64,000 nucleotides of DNA, from assembly GCA_963556255.1 (NCBI GenBank), contig OY744611.1:38949214-39013213 (forward strand), written 5' to 3'. Shown here piece after piece: positions 13,046 to 24,560 of this stretch. The notes below the pieces were generated by a model. The model had not been told where the DNA came from, did no database searches, and saw only the letters and a list, made by a program, of their open reading frames with translations. How positions within the stretch are numbered: position 1 is the stretch's first letter; every line of letters starts with the position of its first letter. The DNA comes from Allolobophora icterica. Taxonomy: Eukaryota > Annelida > Clitellata > Crassiclitellata > Lumbricidae. A program made the translations under genes and the position numbers.

Positions 13046-13103
13046 AATTATTATTATAATTATTCAAAATTATTATCATAATTATTATTATTATTATTAT
13101 AAC

Positions 13104-13176
<73 letters not shown>

Positions 13177-13186
13177 ATAATAATAA
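13046..13186. repeat. (ATT)n/(AAT)n/(AAC)n microsatellite
   Basis: Adjacent trinucleotide runs; it directly adjoins the 3' tail of the SINE at 13187, as is usual for SINE tails. Confidence 0.95.
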
Positions 13187-13376
13187 TCTTTATTAATTCA
13201 AACTGACAAGTACGCAGTAAGATTAGGCCTACATCGAAACATGACAGTAGGCTTACAATCAAGATCTTAATTAAACACACGTTTTAGCAGCCATGCAAGG
13301 CGTCCGCTCTAGACGGAGTTTACGGGTATCGAACAGCGATCAAATGCTTTCCTGGCCATAAGTGTTACCATTCATC
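13180..13376 (-). mobile_element. tRNA-derived SINE (family S1)
   Basis: Read on the minus strand it has GATCGCTGTTCGATACCCGT, a B-box-like GTTCGATACC, upstream of a body ending in TTTGAATTAATAAAGATTATTATT. It is clearly homologous to the copy at 13752-13958 (shared GACAAGTACGCAGTA and CATGATCTTAATTAAACACA-type blocks). The ATT-rich tail is the 3' end. Confidence 0.75.
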
Positions 13377-13751
13377 TATCCCCTCACCGACTTCAGGAAT
13401 ATCACGAACGGATTTACCTCTCCATTTGGAATGGATGGAATAGGAAGAACAGTTAGGCTAGTCTAACTGCTATCCGCCTATCCCCTGGAAATACAGGCTG
13501 CAAGTTTTCCCGCCAATCCTGCATAACAAGGACAGATTCGGTTAGTCTGATAGCCGTGTTTTCGACAAACAACGTCATTGGTCGCTCTTCAAAATTCTAC
13601 GAATGTGTTTGTTGTTGACGCTTCACTAATGATGTCCAATTCCCGGGAGACGCGGCTAGACGTAAAACGCGTAAAAAATTCGTAAAACCTTCATCATCAG
13701 GATGATGTCTGATGTCTGAACTTCATGTTTCTATGTGAGACTATGCTGTAT

Positions 13752-13958
13752 GTACACCAAAATGATAATAATAATCTTTTTTATTTATTCAAACTGACAA
13801 GTACGCAGTAGGATTACATTGAAACATGACAGTACATCATGATCTTAATTAAACACACGGTTTGGCAGCCATGCATGGCACCGCCCTACAGAGGGTTACG
13901 GGTATCGAACCGCGATCTAATGCTCTTCTGGCCATGAGTGTTACCATTAATCTATCCC
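13752..13958 (-). mobile_element. tRNA-derived SINE (family S1), second copy
   Basis: Minus strand: TTAATGGTAACACTCATGGC (A-box region) then GATCGCGGTTCGATACCCGT (B box GGTTCGATACC), a body shared with the copy 570 bp upstream, and the tail AATAAAAAAGATTATTATTA. The pol III boxes are better preserved than in the first copy. Confidence 0.8.
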
Positions 13959-13959
13959 C

Positions 13960-14640
13960 CTCCCCGTATGTTAATTTAATTTTAAAATGCGATTAACGAA
14001 TGGTCTAATAAAGGATACTTTTACTCACTTATTTACTTACTTACTTACTTGCTTAATGGTTTGGATCATAGTACAGTCTCAGAGGACACTATCACTGCCT
14101 TTAAGAAGAAGCTAGGAAAGTTGGGCTATTAAGCATTCCATGTTAATTTACAGTGGTTCTAACACAGACTACACGTCTTCTGAACCACTTAAGACCCTTG
14201 TAATGTTAATCGATTTCCAGGAACTAGACAGCCGATTGGAAATTTCTAATGAGCCGATTGGATATTTCTGATTTTTATCTATGCTGAGCCTTATTGACCC
14301 TCGACAACGCTTGATAGATCATTTTCCTCTTAGGCATCAAGCATGGACGAGTGCGGCTTATCCCTAGAGATTCCTAATTACACTCTTAGGAGTTGGTTCA
14401 ATTTTCTTGTTATAGAATGTCTTGAAAATTGACCTCACCACAGTGCGAGCGACTGGAGCCTCCAAAGGGACACAGAAATAGACAAGCATACATAGACATA
14501 TACAGAAGAAAGGACTGAGACAGAGGAAGGAGGAGACAGTGGGAACGAGTAGTTGATGTTATTAAGTAATATGAACTTTGTTCTATCGGTTAAAACCAAC
14601 GGACGGCAGAAAGCATTCAGGTCGACTGACTTCATTATCT
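13960..14640. other. Intergenic DNA, no gene seen
   Basis: It contains a short (ACTT)n run at 14024-14056. CACTTAAGACCCTTGTAATG near 14200 and the GCCGATTGGA repeats near 14232-14262 are unexplained. Confidence 0.4.
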
Positions 14641-14649
14641 CTCATAAGG

Positions 14650-14938
14650 TCATGGGGTGCCTGATAATGGTCTAGTGGTTAGCGGGGTTGACTGTCAACC
14701 GAGAGGTCTGGGGTTCAAATCCTCGCCACGGCAGAAATTTGTCTCTTGATTCCTACTCAACTTGCGATAGTACCAAACGCAGCTATAATGAGTACACTGA
14801 CCGCACACCGTCGGTGGGAAGGTGAGACGACGAGGAAGAGGACTGGCCAACCGCTCTCATATGCTGAGGCTAAGGAAATGAAGTCGTTAACATTTCATAC
14901 CTATGGCTGTCTTCACTTGAGCGACAGTGGCGGTTAAA
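14650..14938 (+). mobile_element. tRNA-derived SINE (family S2)
   Basis: The head resembles a tRNA-Asp: ATGGTCTAGTGGTTAGCGG (A box), CTGTC at the anticodon position, and GGGGTTCAAATCCTCG (B box). The body TATAATGAGTACACTGACCG and TGCTGAGGCTAAGGAAATGA recurs at 25921 (without head) and, more diverged, at 44545. The 63-codon ORF inside is not a gene. Confidence 0.8.
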
Positions 14939-14939
14939 T

Positions 14940-15600
14940 CAAGATATTAATCAACGGCAATCAAGGTTTCCTGTTAAGTATCGGATCTTCTTTGTTTAAC
15001 TTTTTATTTAAAGCACTTTGTTACGCGCAGTCAGTAAAAAATTCACTGTAATTTTGGTTTACCATACAGAATGCATAAGTAATATTATATGATATCATAC
15101 GCATGTGTTATACTGTACTTCTATGAGTCACTCTGAGTCATTTTCAGTGTATGACTACGAGTGCCAGACAGAGGACGGGTGTGGATGGGAGGAGACGAGA
15201 GGGGTGTGCGTCCAATTTTCAAAGCCTGGCGGCGCTCCTGCCTACCACGTTCCATTTTAAATTTGAGAAAATTTTATAATCGCAATCGTAATAAATCGTA
15301 ATAATCGTATAAAACCAAACCTGTTCTATAAAAGGCTGAAATTGTACTCCCCTGTCTAAATAAAGTGAAAAATACTCCACCTGCCTTTGTCGTTGATTCA
15401 TGGTTGTGACTACTGTAGAGAATACGGTTGGCCAGAAAATTTATAGAATATGTCCATTAAGCGACGTCGTTCCCGATGCGACTGTGTTATTTATACGCTG
15501 CGTTGTCCCCAGACGGTGCCACGTACTACGAGTTCATTCATCCATTTTGAAATGAAATATGGTATGCCCTCTTCGCGTGACCTGTACACTTCTCTCTTCT
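14940..15600. other. Intergenic DNA, no gene seen
   Basis: AT-rich, with TAATCGCAATCGTAATAAATCGTAATAATCG-like runs near 15277-15310 that resemble retroposon tails. No supported gene. Confidence 0.4.
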
Positions 15601-15608
15601 CGATACTG

Positions 15609-15672
15609 TAAGTGTAATCTGACATTTATAAAGCGCCACTCCGAGAAAAAACGTCACCAGTGGCGCTCCGTT
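15609..15672 (-). mobile_element. LINE 3'-end relic (family R1)
   Basis: TAATCTGACATTTATAAAGC followed by GCCACTCC and GTGGCGCTCC; read on the minus strand this is the 3' end seen complete at 52965-53025. Confidence 0.55.
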
Positions 15673-15744
15673 GATCATGTTTTGGTAGGGCATCGGTTGA
15701 GGCATTGTGCATTAAATAGTGGCGCGATAGAAGTTATTAATTAC

Positions 15745-16110
15745 AATTACTCACGTTACGTAATGTTTGTTAAATATGCAGACGATTTCTATTTGCTAGT
15801 ACCCTCGTCAGACATTATTTTAATCGCTGATGAACTTGAACACGTGACGCAGTGGACTGTGGCCAGCAATCTCATACTAAATCCCATGATCTCTAGGAGA
15901 TATGATTGAACGGCCGAAAGGGAGCTGTGGTAACCCCAATGCCATCCCGGGACTGACAGGGTCTCAAGCCTGAGTATCTTGAGGTTATGTTTACAGAGAC
16001 CCTCAGCCTCGAACCACGTACTAGAATATGCTGCAAAGTACGACAGTCACTATATGCCATGCGCATCCTTGTTGGCTGCAATAAATGTTAACGTTATGGC
16101 CTGCTAGACT
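15745..16110 (+). pseudogene. Non-LTR reverse transcriptase fragment
   Basis: Around 15769 the reading frame gives VKYADDFYLLVPSS, containing the catalytic YADD of reverse transcriptases (codons 15775-15786), followed by an alpha-helical ELEHVTQWTVASNLILN segment typical of CR1/jockey-type LINE ORF2. After a stop at about 15907 a second frame gives KVRQSLYAMRILVGC (about 16030-16080), which fits the next conserved RT block. So this is a short, frameshifted relic of an ORF2, with no endonuclease or ORF1 nearby. The assignment to a LINE is firm; the clade is a guess. Confidence 0.75.
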
Positions 16111-16860
16111 TATCATAAAATGTGCTATTGGGCTGCATTGGTGCGACAGGTTTATTTGGCGTAGTGTTTAGGAGACATTTTGTTCCACTTTCATACGCAC
16201 CTCTTTGTCGGCCATGTACTGGCAGTTCATCGTATAACATACAATTCGGAATGGGATGGTAAGAGTGCTAGACTGCCAACCCAAGAGGACACAAAGATAT
16301 TTATGTTTTATTAACGCCCTCTAGCAGCCTCTATTATAAACTGAATCCTTCTACGCTAGGCAGTGGGTAGAAAGATGACACCTTGAGGGAAATGATGGCA
16401 CACCAGTCGCTCTCTATTATTCAGGGACTATGAAAACAAAGTCACTGGCACTTCGTTGCCTGGGGTGGTATTAAATGGCTTCTGATTCGCTTTCTTCTGA
16501 GCTGTTCTTGCGATATGGAGACACGAAATAATTTCTCTCATAATGGTCTTCCGCTATAAACCTCTAGCAAAAGATTTGCAGAAATCGGCAAATAGTTGCC
16601 AAACTCGTCTCATTTATGCTTTGAAGACTGGGCGAGTGCAGCCAAAGCTTCGAAATGTAGAGCGGTTTTTCTAGGAAAAATCGAAGTGAATGTCTGGGAA
16701 AAAGCAGACTGGCTAATGAAATAAAATGTCTAACATTACAGTGCAGTCAGGAACGTTTCAGGTGTTTCGACTTAGAGTGCGATTTGATACTGTCTGGGAT
16801 TTGGCACTAAATGATAAACAGACACGGCTCTTGCCAAGTTTATGGTCATACCCCTGCTTA
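16111..16860. other. Intergenic DNA, no gene seen
   Basis: No long ORF, no recognised repeat apart from a 6-bp-scale bias; ordinary-looking sequence. Confidence 0.4.
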
Positions 16861-16865
16861 TAAGT

Positions 16866-16966
16866 GTGTATGCGTGTGTATGTATGTATGTATGTATGTA
16901 CGTACGTATGTATGTATGTATGTACGTACGTATGTATGTATATATGTATGTGTGTGTATACATATA
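16866..16966. repeat. (GTAT)n microsatellite
   Basis: GTATGTATGTACGTACGTAT variants over about 100 bp. Confidence 0.95.
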
Positions 16967-17125
16967 CTTACCTAATGGCTATACAATAGAGCTATGCTAT
17001 AGAGAGCATACTACAATTTGGCACATTCTAGTAATCTAATGGATTTGTCTCACCAGACAAATGATGCATCTGGCCACAAATTTTGTAGGTTGTACGAGCA
17101 ACATGAGTCGGAGTGAACGTCTACG

Positions 17126-17531
17126 TAGAGCTGTACCGATATAACTTTTTGCCGATTATTCCGATGACGCGTATAGCCGATTAATGCAATAGCCGATACC
17201 GAGTATGAAGCCGATTACTTTCCTGACCCCGATAACGGGTGATAGTCGCAAAAAATTAGGCACACGACGTTGTATAAGGAGTTTCTAGTCCTGTGTATAA
17301 TGGGTCCTTGGTTTCTACAGTGCCCACTAAGTAGTGCAGTTCTAAATATAAACCAATAATAAGAAACAAGACAGGTATTTGTGCTCATTTTTCTTTTTGT
17401 AACGATTATTGTGCAAAAAACGTCAATTGTAAATTAATTTGCATCGGCGCCGATTATTTTTTGCCGATGCCGATTATTGCTCTAATAATCGGCCCGATTA
17501 CGAATGCCGCCGATGCATCGGTACAGCTCTA
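17126..17531. mobile_element. 406-bp hAT-like non-autonomous element
   Basis: Perfect 15-bp terminal inverted repeats TAGAGCTGTACCGAT / ATCGGTACAGCTCTA. The 8-bp flanks CGTCTACG and CTTCTACG match at 7 positions, consistent with a hAT target-site duplication. Subterminal GCCGATTATT-type motifs are repeated on both sides. No ORF. Confidence 0.85.
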
Positions 17532-17872
17532 CTTCTACGCTTTGCCTTTCAATCTGTATAATTATGAAAACCTCTAAAAGACAAGACATCTGTTTGAAAC
17601 TAGCATCAGAAATACATATTTACATAACATTTTTATCTTTGACACATGGTCGAGCGCATTCGATGTGTTAGGCCAAGCATGGTACTGACTGAGGTAATCA
17701 GAAGGAGAAAGGACTGAGCAACGCCAGACATTAGAATGGCTGAGGGCGGCACAGATTAGACGCAACTGAATTCGAATGATGCAGATAATGGAAAACAAGG
17801 TTCAGCAGACCGAAGGATGAGACCGATAACACAGAAACACAGGGGCAATCAATGCAGTTGAAGAACAGAGCT

Positions 17873-18300
17873 TATCAATTCAATTCAATTCAATTCAACT
17901 TTATTGATCCGAATTCAATACAAAAGTACAGTAGGCACCAATCGGAATGTAAAAACATTCGGGATACAATAGGGAAAGTCCAAAAGGGACATAGGTCCCG
18001 CTTAATTAGGGCTGCCTATTTGTTACATAGTAACAAGATGGCACCAAAAAAGAAAAAGAAAAATGATGGGGACAAAAACCAGGCCCTGAAAATAATGTCC
18101 TTGAGGTATAGTATGAATGAAAAGTAAAGGACTAGTCGAAAATACAAGAAAATGCAAATAAACAAAACAAAAACAAACAAAAAACCGAAAAGAAAATGCA
18201 TCAGATGATCAGCATGGCTCAGCCGAGCACCTATTACTGTAAACAGGATTACAGAAAAGAACTTGGTAAAATAAACACACACAAAATAAGCACATCCCAA
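17873..18300 (-). mobile_element. Possible retroposon 3' region
   Basis: It starts with (CAATT)n CAACTTTATTGATCCGAATT, which on the minus strand reads as an AATAAAGTTG(AATTG)n 3' tail. The rest is A-rich and without clear ORF. Inference from the tail only. Confidence 0.35.
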
Positions 18301-19128
18301 TCAAGAGAATTAAATGTATGCTTACTTAACTAGTCAAGTCCATGCCAACAAACACGAGCTTACAAATTTAATTATATCAATGTGCGCACAATTAATTGCC
18401 GACTGTGCCAAGCGCAATCATTTTAAACATAGAAACTGTTGTAGCATTTTTTAAATAGTGATAAACATGGTACCAAACGGATGTCCAGAGGAAGTGAATC
18501 ATCGACAAGGATTATAGAAAGAAGTAGTCAAACCCATGGAAAACGAAACTCTTCTGTAGGTACATCGAAACCGAAACTATTCTCGCCAGAAAACTATGTC
18601 TAATCGGAAAACGAAAGCGAAGAACCTAACATGTATTTTGCTGCCTGGACATCAATCTATCTCTTTCTTTTGCATCGTTGTTCATATCAAGATGTACGCA
18701 CGACGCAATTCATTTAGCTCCTCTACAGAATGAGGATGTAGTACTTGGTAAGCGTACTTGCATTGAAATACTAGGCCTACTAGTGTGACATTTCAAGTAC
18801 TTAGATCCTTAGCCACGGAAAGGTTTTTCGAGATAGTCAAGTCACCAGTCTCTTGTTGCCCGTAATGCAATCTCGTACATGTCATACAGACATATACCAT
18901 ATCCATGCAAACATATATGCCTATAATTATACTTCTCTGCTTCTCCGTTTTATGAAGCGGCTTAGTATACGCAGTGGGTAAAACAATATAAATTTCGGGA
19001 TATTTGAGACAAATATTAGCAGCTAATATTAACTTAGTATTAGATGTATATAATCTGTAAGTTTATAAACACATTTAAGTTGCTGTACACAAAAATGCGG
19101 TTTGCACTTGGTTCCAGTGAAGAATATT
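18301..19128. other. Intergenic DNA, no gene seen
   Basis: AT-rich. TAGGCCTA occurs at 18772. Nothing else supported. Confidence 0.4.
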
Positions 19129-19182
19129 CTATTCTATTCTATTCTATTCTATTCTATTCTATTCTATTCTATTCTATTCTAT
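19129..19182. repeat. (ATTCT)n pentanucleotide microsatellite
   Basis: About eleven near-perfect ATTCT units. Confidence 0.96.
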
Positions 19183-19523
19183 ACATAGTAACTAACATAC
19201 ATGCGGAATGCCAAATATATATAACTACCGTGAATTGTTAGTGTATATTCTCAGGGCCGTATACATAGCGAGGGGTATTCAAGCGGTACCATGGAACAGA
19301 GGGCAACTCAAGAGGGAGCGCAAATTTTGAGATGGAATTATTTAATTATTAAACTAGTTACTTTATCTTGAAATATAATATATATTTAAAATGAAATAAA
19401 AGTAATAAAATTAAGTAGCAACAAATAAACGTGTATAATTGTATATATATAATATTAATAGGTACTGTCGACAGTGTAGGTTTATTTAAAAACTGTCGTT
19501 TGAACATATTTATGGTAAATATT

Positions 19524-20031
19524 CAGTGCCGGCTCTAGGGGGCCGAGGGGGACAAGACCCCCACCTTTAAGAGTGGGGGGTCACGCCATACATCGGACCC
19601 CCCAAATTTTGAAGATACACCAAAAAAGGTGAAGAAATGCAATTGTGTGTGAGGGCGAAAATGAGTCGTGAGTTATTTTCAAGGCATGGAAAAGTGACGA
19701 AAGTAGGTGGAGGACTAAAAAAAGGTCATCAACTTTTTGGGAAGATGAGATGTAAATTTTTTGGGATTATCGGAAGATGAGATCCGGGAATAAGTGTACG
19801 GACGAAAAAATTTACCACTGGGAAAATATGTAAAAAGAGGCTAATGACTAAAAAAAGGTCATCAACTTTTTTCGGAGATGAAAGAGAAATTTTTTGGAGA
19901 TGAAGTGGCATAATTTTTTTTTTTAAACAAGATTTTTAAAAAGGGTCGTCGACGAGATCGTTGCCGACTTTGTCCACCCCCCCCCCCACCTCTCAGACAA
20001 GATCGCCGGCTCTAGGCTAGAGCGGCATTTT
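19524..20031. mobile_element. Possible degenerate DNA-transposon remnant
   Basis: Left CAGTGCCGGCTCTAGG and right CTAGAGCGGCA are inverted relatives. The interior repeats AAAAAAAGGTCATCAACTTTTT at about 19718 and 19854 and GAGATGA blocks; related TGACCTTTTTTAGG blocks lie inside the element at 54303. No target-site duplication was found, so the ends are uncertain. Confidence 0.4.
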
Positions 20032-20039
20032 TCAAGCAG

Positions 20040-20640
20040 CGGGAAATTCAATCAAAATAAAAAAAATTATACTTCAAAATGAATAGAACAATGAGTAAGG
20101 GCGGCATTTTTGTCCTTGGCTTTAGCACAAAATTGTTAAAGCTGTCAAAGGCCGCTACTGTAAATATTAAACTTGAGAAAACAAAGTTCTTGGTCGTTAT
20201 TGATCTTTGGGGGACGCTATATTACGCGCAATTATACCTTGCTACGTTCCTGTATACATTCTTGTGGCTATACGACTTAAATATAAGTCCGTGTGCGATG
20301 GAAAGCGTGGGCGGACTCCAAGAGCAGCAAAAACTAGAACAGACATTTCGCTAATAATAGACCACTGTTGAATTTTTTGAGGGGACGCTAAAAGCAGAGA
20401 GGAGGCGTTTAAATAACTCCCTTGGCAGGGAAAGACTTCGTTCGTTCCAACCTTCGGGTCATTTAGGGAAGAAAAGCAAAAACGGTCGACTGGATTCCGT
20501 TCGAGAAGGGATAATAAGAACTCAGTCCGTCTATGACGAACCAGCGTCGAATCCCGTAAGTGCCTGTCAGTCTTATTCCTTCGCGTCCAATTCCAAAAGA
20601 CGATCCAATCTTCTTACGCTAGATTTAGACCTTCGACCTT
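20040..20640. other. Intergenic DNA with a 91-codon ORF
   Basis: An ATG ORF at 20079-20354 (+) has a hydrophobic central stretch but no recognised domain and no supporting context; probably fortuitous. Confidence 0.3.
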
Positions 20641-20649
20641 CTGTTCTTC

Positions 20650-20780
20650 CGTCCATATGTATGTACATGCATACATACACATACATACTTTCTTAGATAC
20701 ATATATACATGCATACATATACATACATACCTAAATACATACTTACGTACGCACGTAGATAGGCCTACCTACTTACTTAC
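20650..20780. repeat. Degenerate (ATAC)n microsatellite
   Basis: ATACATACATAC-type runs with GCATAC and TTACGT interruptions. Confidence 0.85.
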
Positions 20781-20845
20781 GTGGTTCAATTAAACTGTTA
20801 AAGAATTGGAAGCTAACATTCAGGCTTAGTTGCGTTGAAAGCATT

Positions 20846-20864
20846 GTGTGTGTGAGTGTGTGTG

Positions 20865-20908
<44 letters not shown>

Positions 20909-20935
20909 TGTGCGTGTGCGTGTGCGTGTGTGCGT

Positions 20936-20967
<32 letters not shown>
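20846..20967. repeat. (GT)n/(GTGC)n microsatellite
   Basis: Alternating GT and GC dinucleotides, 120 bp, with potential for Z-DNA. It ends 30 bp before a MITE insertion. Confidence 0.97.
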
Positions 20968-20998
20968 TTTATTATGGGTGGGTATGGGTGGATGAGTG

Positions 20999-21323
20999 CA
21001 GGGGCGTAACTTTAGCCTAAAAAGTGGGGGGTACCAATACCATGGTCTAAAAAGTGGGGGGTACCAATTTCTTCTCCACTTTCGTTTTTCGCATGACAAT
21101 CATTTTGAACATATTCTCTGGCAGTATTCTCATTAATTTTGGCTCTCGATTTAGCTGTGTATCTAAGCACTTTCATACTTTTGGCGGAGATTGCGTTCTC
21201 TGAGAAGGCACACTAATAAAATATTGATTGACATTGTTTAAAAAGTGGGGGGTACAGTACCCCCCAGTCCAAAAAGTGGGGGGGTACGGGTACCCCTCGT
21301 ACCCCCCACAAATTACGCCTATG
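20999..21323 (+). mobile_element. Long (325-bp) member of MITE family M1
   Basis: CAGGGGCGTAACTTTAGCC at the left and ACAAATTACGCCTATG at the right, with exact 8-bp duplication GATGAGTG (20991-20998 and 21324-21331). Compared with the 200-bp copies it has a duplicated AAAAAGTGGGGGGTACCAAT block and extra sequence before the shared GGCGGAGATTGCG segment, so it may preserve more of the ancestral element. Confidence 0.92.
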
Positions 21324-21331
21324 GATGAGTG

Positions 21332-22335
21332 CGCGGGTGTGCGTGTATATGTGTACATACCCGTATCTGGATATGAGAATTAAGATATTCAGTTTTCAGT
21401 TTTCACTGATTGACCGCTGCAGAGAGAGTAAGTTGATTTCCGTGTTACAAAATTCGTATATATAGGCGCAGAGATATTGGACGAATTTACATTACAATAC
21501 AAGACACTGGTCTTTGACAAACGATTCTTACTCCATCCGATGCAATTATAGTCGACATGTGTGACTTGCTTTGGATGGAGGGCTTTCGTCATCTGATAGA
21601 CGCTCTCGATGCTTGTTACACATCACCAAAATCTCATAAAAACGGTTTCCGGCTTAGCTCCACCTGAAACAACACTCCCATTTGCTTCATATAAGCAATA
21701 AAAACATGGCTTGCTTGTAACATTTTTTCCGCAGGAAAAACATCAACAACAAGACCAACTTAAGGCCTGATCGTGTTCAAACGCAGAAGCAGGTCTAGAA
21801 TTTCTAGGTATACACAGGTCGGCGGCTTTTCTGCTTTCCGAAAACGTTCTAGGTTTTTCAATCCTCGGCCTTCTGAATGGATGCCGGACGGCGATCCGAA
21901 AGGTCGGTCCTTGTGTTAGTAGGTAACTCGATGAGGATCGCCAAATAGCGGTTTGGTGTATTCAGCGACAGGCAATGTGATGCAGAGTAATAAGTAAGTA
22001 AATAAATAAATAAGTCAGTCAGTAAGTATATTCTTTATTAAACAATTGCTGATCGCATTTTGGTGTACAGACATCTAAGAAGCACAGTTAAAAAGTATAT
22101 GACATCCTAACAATGAATGTTTTGACTAACAATAAATGTTATGCAGGCACTTATGTAAAGGAATCTTAATCGCATTACCCTCATTCTTCAAAGCCCAAAG
22201 AAGCTTAACAGTCGCGGAAACCATGTTGTTTACACGCCCTAACTCGGACACGAAATCGGTGAGGCAGATTTGGTCTAGTTCCTTTCCAAGTTGAGGTAGC
22301 TAACCGATGCCATTAGTTCTTATAGCATTAAATTG
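21332..22335. other. Intergenic DNA, no gene seen
   Basis: A short (AAGT/AAAT)n run lies at 21991-22027. No supported gene. Confidence 0.4.
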
Positions 22336-22337
22336 TG

Positions 22338-22575
22338 GGGCGTGGTGGCTCAGTGGTAAGTTCAGCGCCTTGTGACCTGAGGGTTGAATCCCACTCTAGT
22401 CGCTGCGTACGGACCTTGGGCAAGTCCTTCACTCGCGATTGCTCGTGGCGCTTCGGCGTGAAAACTCCGACACAGTATACCAATGCTGTAGTCGGGAGCG
22501 CCTCTGAGTAGTAGTAGACTTGCGGAGGCGCTATAGAAATATCCGAAATAAATAAATAAAATAAAATAAAATAAA
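22338..22575 (+). mobile_element. tRNA-derived SINE (family S3)
   Basis: Head GGGGCGTGGTGGCTCAGTGG (A-box region), then GAGGGTTGAATCCCAC (B box GGTTGAATCC). The body contains CTTGGGCAAGTCCTTCACTC, and GGCGCTATAGAAATATCCG leads into an (AATAA)n tail. Order and spacing fit a complete pol III retroposon of about 235 bp. Confidence 0.85.
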
Positions 22576-22647
22576 TTGTTAAAGGAACTGCTTGGCTTTC
22601 TAAGCCTACTTACGCACAGTAGCTGTAGCTACACCGTGACCCCGGTG

Positions 22648-23195
22648 CAGTGATGGGCAATAGTTAACTAAAAAGTTGCTAACTTTTAGTTTAACTAAAA
22701 AATTTTAGTTAAGGTAAAAGTTTAACTAAAAAAATTAGTTTAGTTAAAACCATAGTTTAATTAAATTTGTTTAGTTGCTAACTAAAAAGTTTAACTAAAA
22801 AAATCAGCATTATGCAACTATTTTTCCACAATGAACATTGAACACTGTCAACAAAAAACCATTTTAACACTGCATGGTTTTAGGATTTACAGCCTGTGTT
22901 TTCAAATTCATACACTACGTACAGTATTGCTGTAACTGTATGTCAGAAGAGTAGGCCCTACACATTGCATAGTTTGAAGGTGAAATTGTCATTGACGCTC
23001 TGCATTATTACAGTTCACTTACCTCTGTTATTGTGAAAATGCCTGTCGTAAATAGTTGGAAAAAGTTTAACTACTTTTTTTAGTTTAGTTAACTTATTTC
23101 GAAAATCAGTTGCCAACTTTAGTTGGCAACTGATTTTTTTTAGTTGGAAAATAGTTTTAGTTTAACTAAAAAAAATAGTTTAGTGCCCATCACTG
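22648..23195. mobile_element. 548-bp hAT-like non-autonomous element
   Basis: Perfect 12-bp terminal inverted repeats CAGTGATGGGCA / TGCCCATCACTG and an exact 8-bp duplication CCCCGGTG (22640-22647 and 23196-23203). Subterminal regions on both sides are packed with AGTTTAACTAAAA and its complement, so the ends can fold extensively. No ORF. Confidence 0.93.
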
Positions 23196-23203
23196 CCCCG
23201 GTG

Positions 23204-23620
23204 TAATACGCGGCTTTGCCCTCGTCGAGGTGTCATTAGCGCATGAGTAATGCCATGATGCTATGCTGCATAAGAGCTATAATTATACTGACCACTTAAG
23301 CTTCCTGACCTTTGTTTAGCAGCGGAGGCAATCGCTCGTTTTGACGTCTGCCAGAGGCATCATCATCGGTTGTAGGGGAGCGCCGGACTATAGCTAAGAC
23401 TACTGCACTGAGGAGCTCTGAGTTCAACGCACTTAGCTCCCACTTCGCCGATTACTCTTCCGAGCAGCGCAACGCCTCGGCTTGTCGCCGAATTAACTGG
23501 GCAGTTCAAATCGATTAGTGACGTCGAGTGCAAACGCATTTTTCGTTGGCTTTTCGGCTAAAAGAGCGGGGTTTATTCTGTCGAATTCCGTCGCACTGTG
23601 CAGAGTGCAACACCAGTATA
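23204..23620. other. Moderately GC-rich intergenic DNA
   Basis: No ORF over 60 codons and no recognised repeat. It immediately precedes the 31-bp array. Confidence 0.4.
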
Positions 23621-23621
23621 A

Positions 23622-24320
23622 GCAGAGGTTAGAACAGTGCAATTAGTTCTAAGCAGAGGTTAGAACAATGCAATCAGTTCTAAGCAGAGGTTAGAACAGT
23701 GCAATCAGTTCTAAACAAGTTAGAACAATGCAATCAGTTCTAAACAGAGGTTAGAACAGTGCAATCAGTTCTAAGCAAAAGTTAGAACAGTGCAATCAGT
23801 TCTAAGCAGAAGTTAGAACAGTGCAATCAGTTCTAAGCAGAAGTTAGAACAGTGCAATTAGTTCTAAGCAGAGGTTAGAACAATGCAATCAGTTCTAAGC
23901 AGAGGTTAGAACAGTGCAATCAGTTCTAAACAAGTTAGAACAATGCAATCAGTTCTAAACAGAGGTTAGAACAGTGCAATCAGTTCTAAGCAGAAGTTAG
24001 AACAGTGCAATCAGTTCTAAGCAGAAGTTAGAACAGTGCAATCAGTTCTAAGCAGAAGTTAGAACAGTGAAATCAGTTCTAAATAGAGGTCAGAACAGTT
24101 CAATAAGTTCTAAGCAGAAGTTAGAACAGTGCAATCAGTTCTAAACAGAGGTCAGAACAGTGCAATCAGTTCTAAACAGAGGTCAGAACAGTGCAATCAG
24201 TTCTAAGCAGAAGTTAGAACAGTGCAATCAGTTCTAAACAGAGGTCAGAACAGTGCAATCAGTTCTAAACAGAGGTCAGAACAGTGCAATCAGTTCTAAA
24301 CAAGTTGGAACAGTGCAATC
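23622..24320. repeat. 31-bp hairpin-forming minisatellite, 22 units plus a partial
   Basis: The unit carries TTAGAAC, ten bases, then GTTCTAA: a perfect 7-bp inverted repeat in most copies. The last third carries TCAGAAC instead, which breaks one pair. Some units are 28 bp (ACAAGTTAGAAC). The unit order at 23653-23760 recurs at about 23871-23978, so blocks of seven units have been duplicated. Not a CRISPR array: there are no unique spacers. Confidence 0.95.
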
Positions 24321-24552
24321 AGGGCCACTGAACAAAGAAATTAGTTGGTCGCTTTATATAATGTTTTGGATTTTGGTACATGTTAATTCAGTTGTCTATC
24401 GGAATAAGCCTTATCTTCTTTTCTGCCTACCCATCCGCATGTCAATCTGTCCGCATATTTGGAATCCAACTGATTGGTTAAGCCGCGGCGCTATAAACAG
24501 ATTGATGATGGTAATGCGAAAGAGACAGGTCCGCGTAGCTGGCATTACCATT
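24321..24552. other. Intergenic DNA, no gene seen
   Basis: Ordinary sequence between the minisatellite and the next transposon. The 125-codon ORF at 24253 starts in the repeat and runs into the transposon, so it is not a gene. Confidence 0.4.
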
Positions 24553-24560
24553 AGCGATAT

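Noticed and set aside
14650..14730. Functional tRNA-Asp gene
   Set aside because: The A and B boxes are recognisable but the stems pair poorly, and it is joined to a body shared with other copies, so it is a SINE head.
20991..21331. MITE mobilising or creating the adjacent GT microsatellite
   Set aside because: The microsatellite ends 30 bp before the target-site duplication and other copies of the family lack it, so adjacency is probably chance.
23622..24320. Palindromic repeat array as CRISPR
   Set aside because: Units are contiguous with no unique spacers, no cas genes are present, and the surroundings are eukaryotic.
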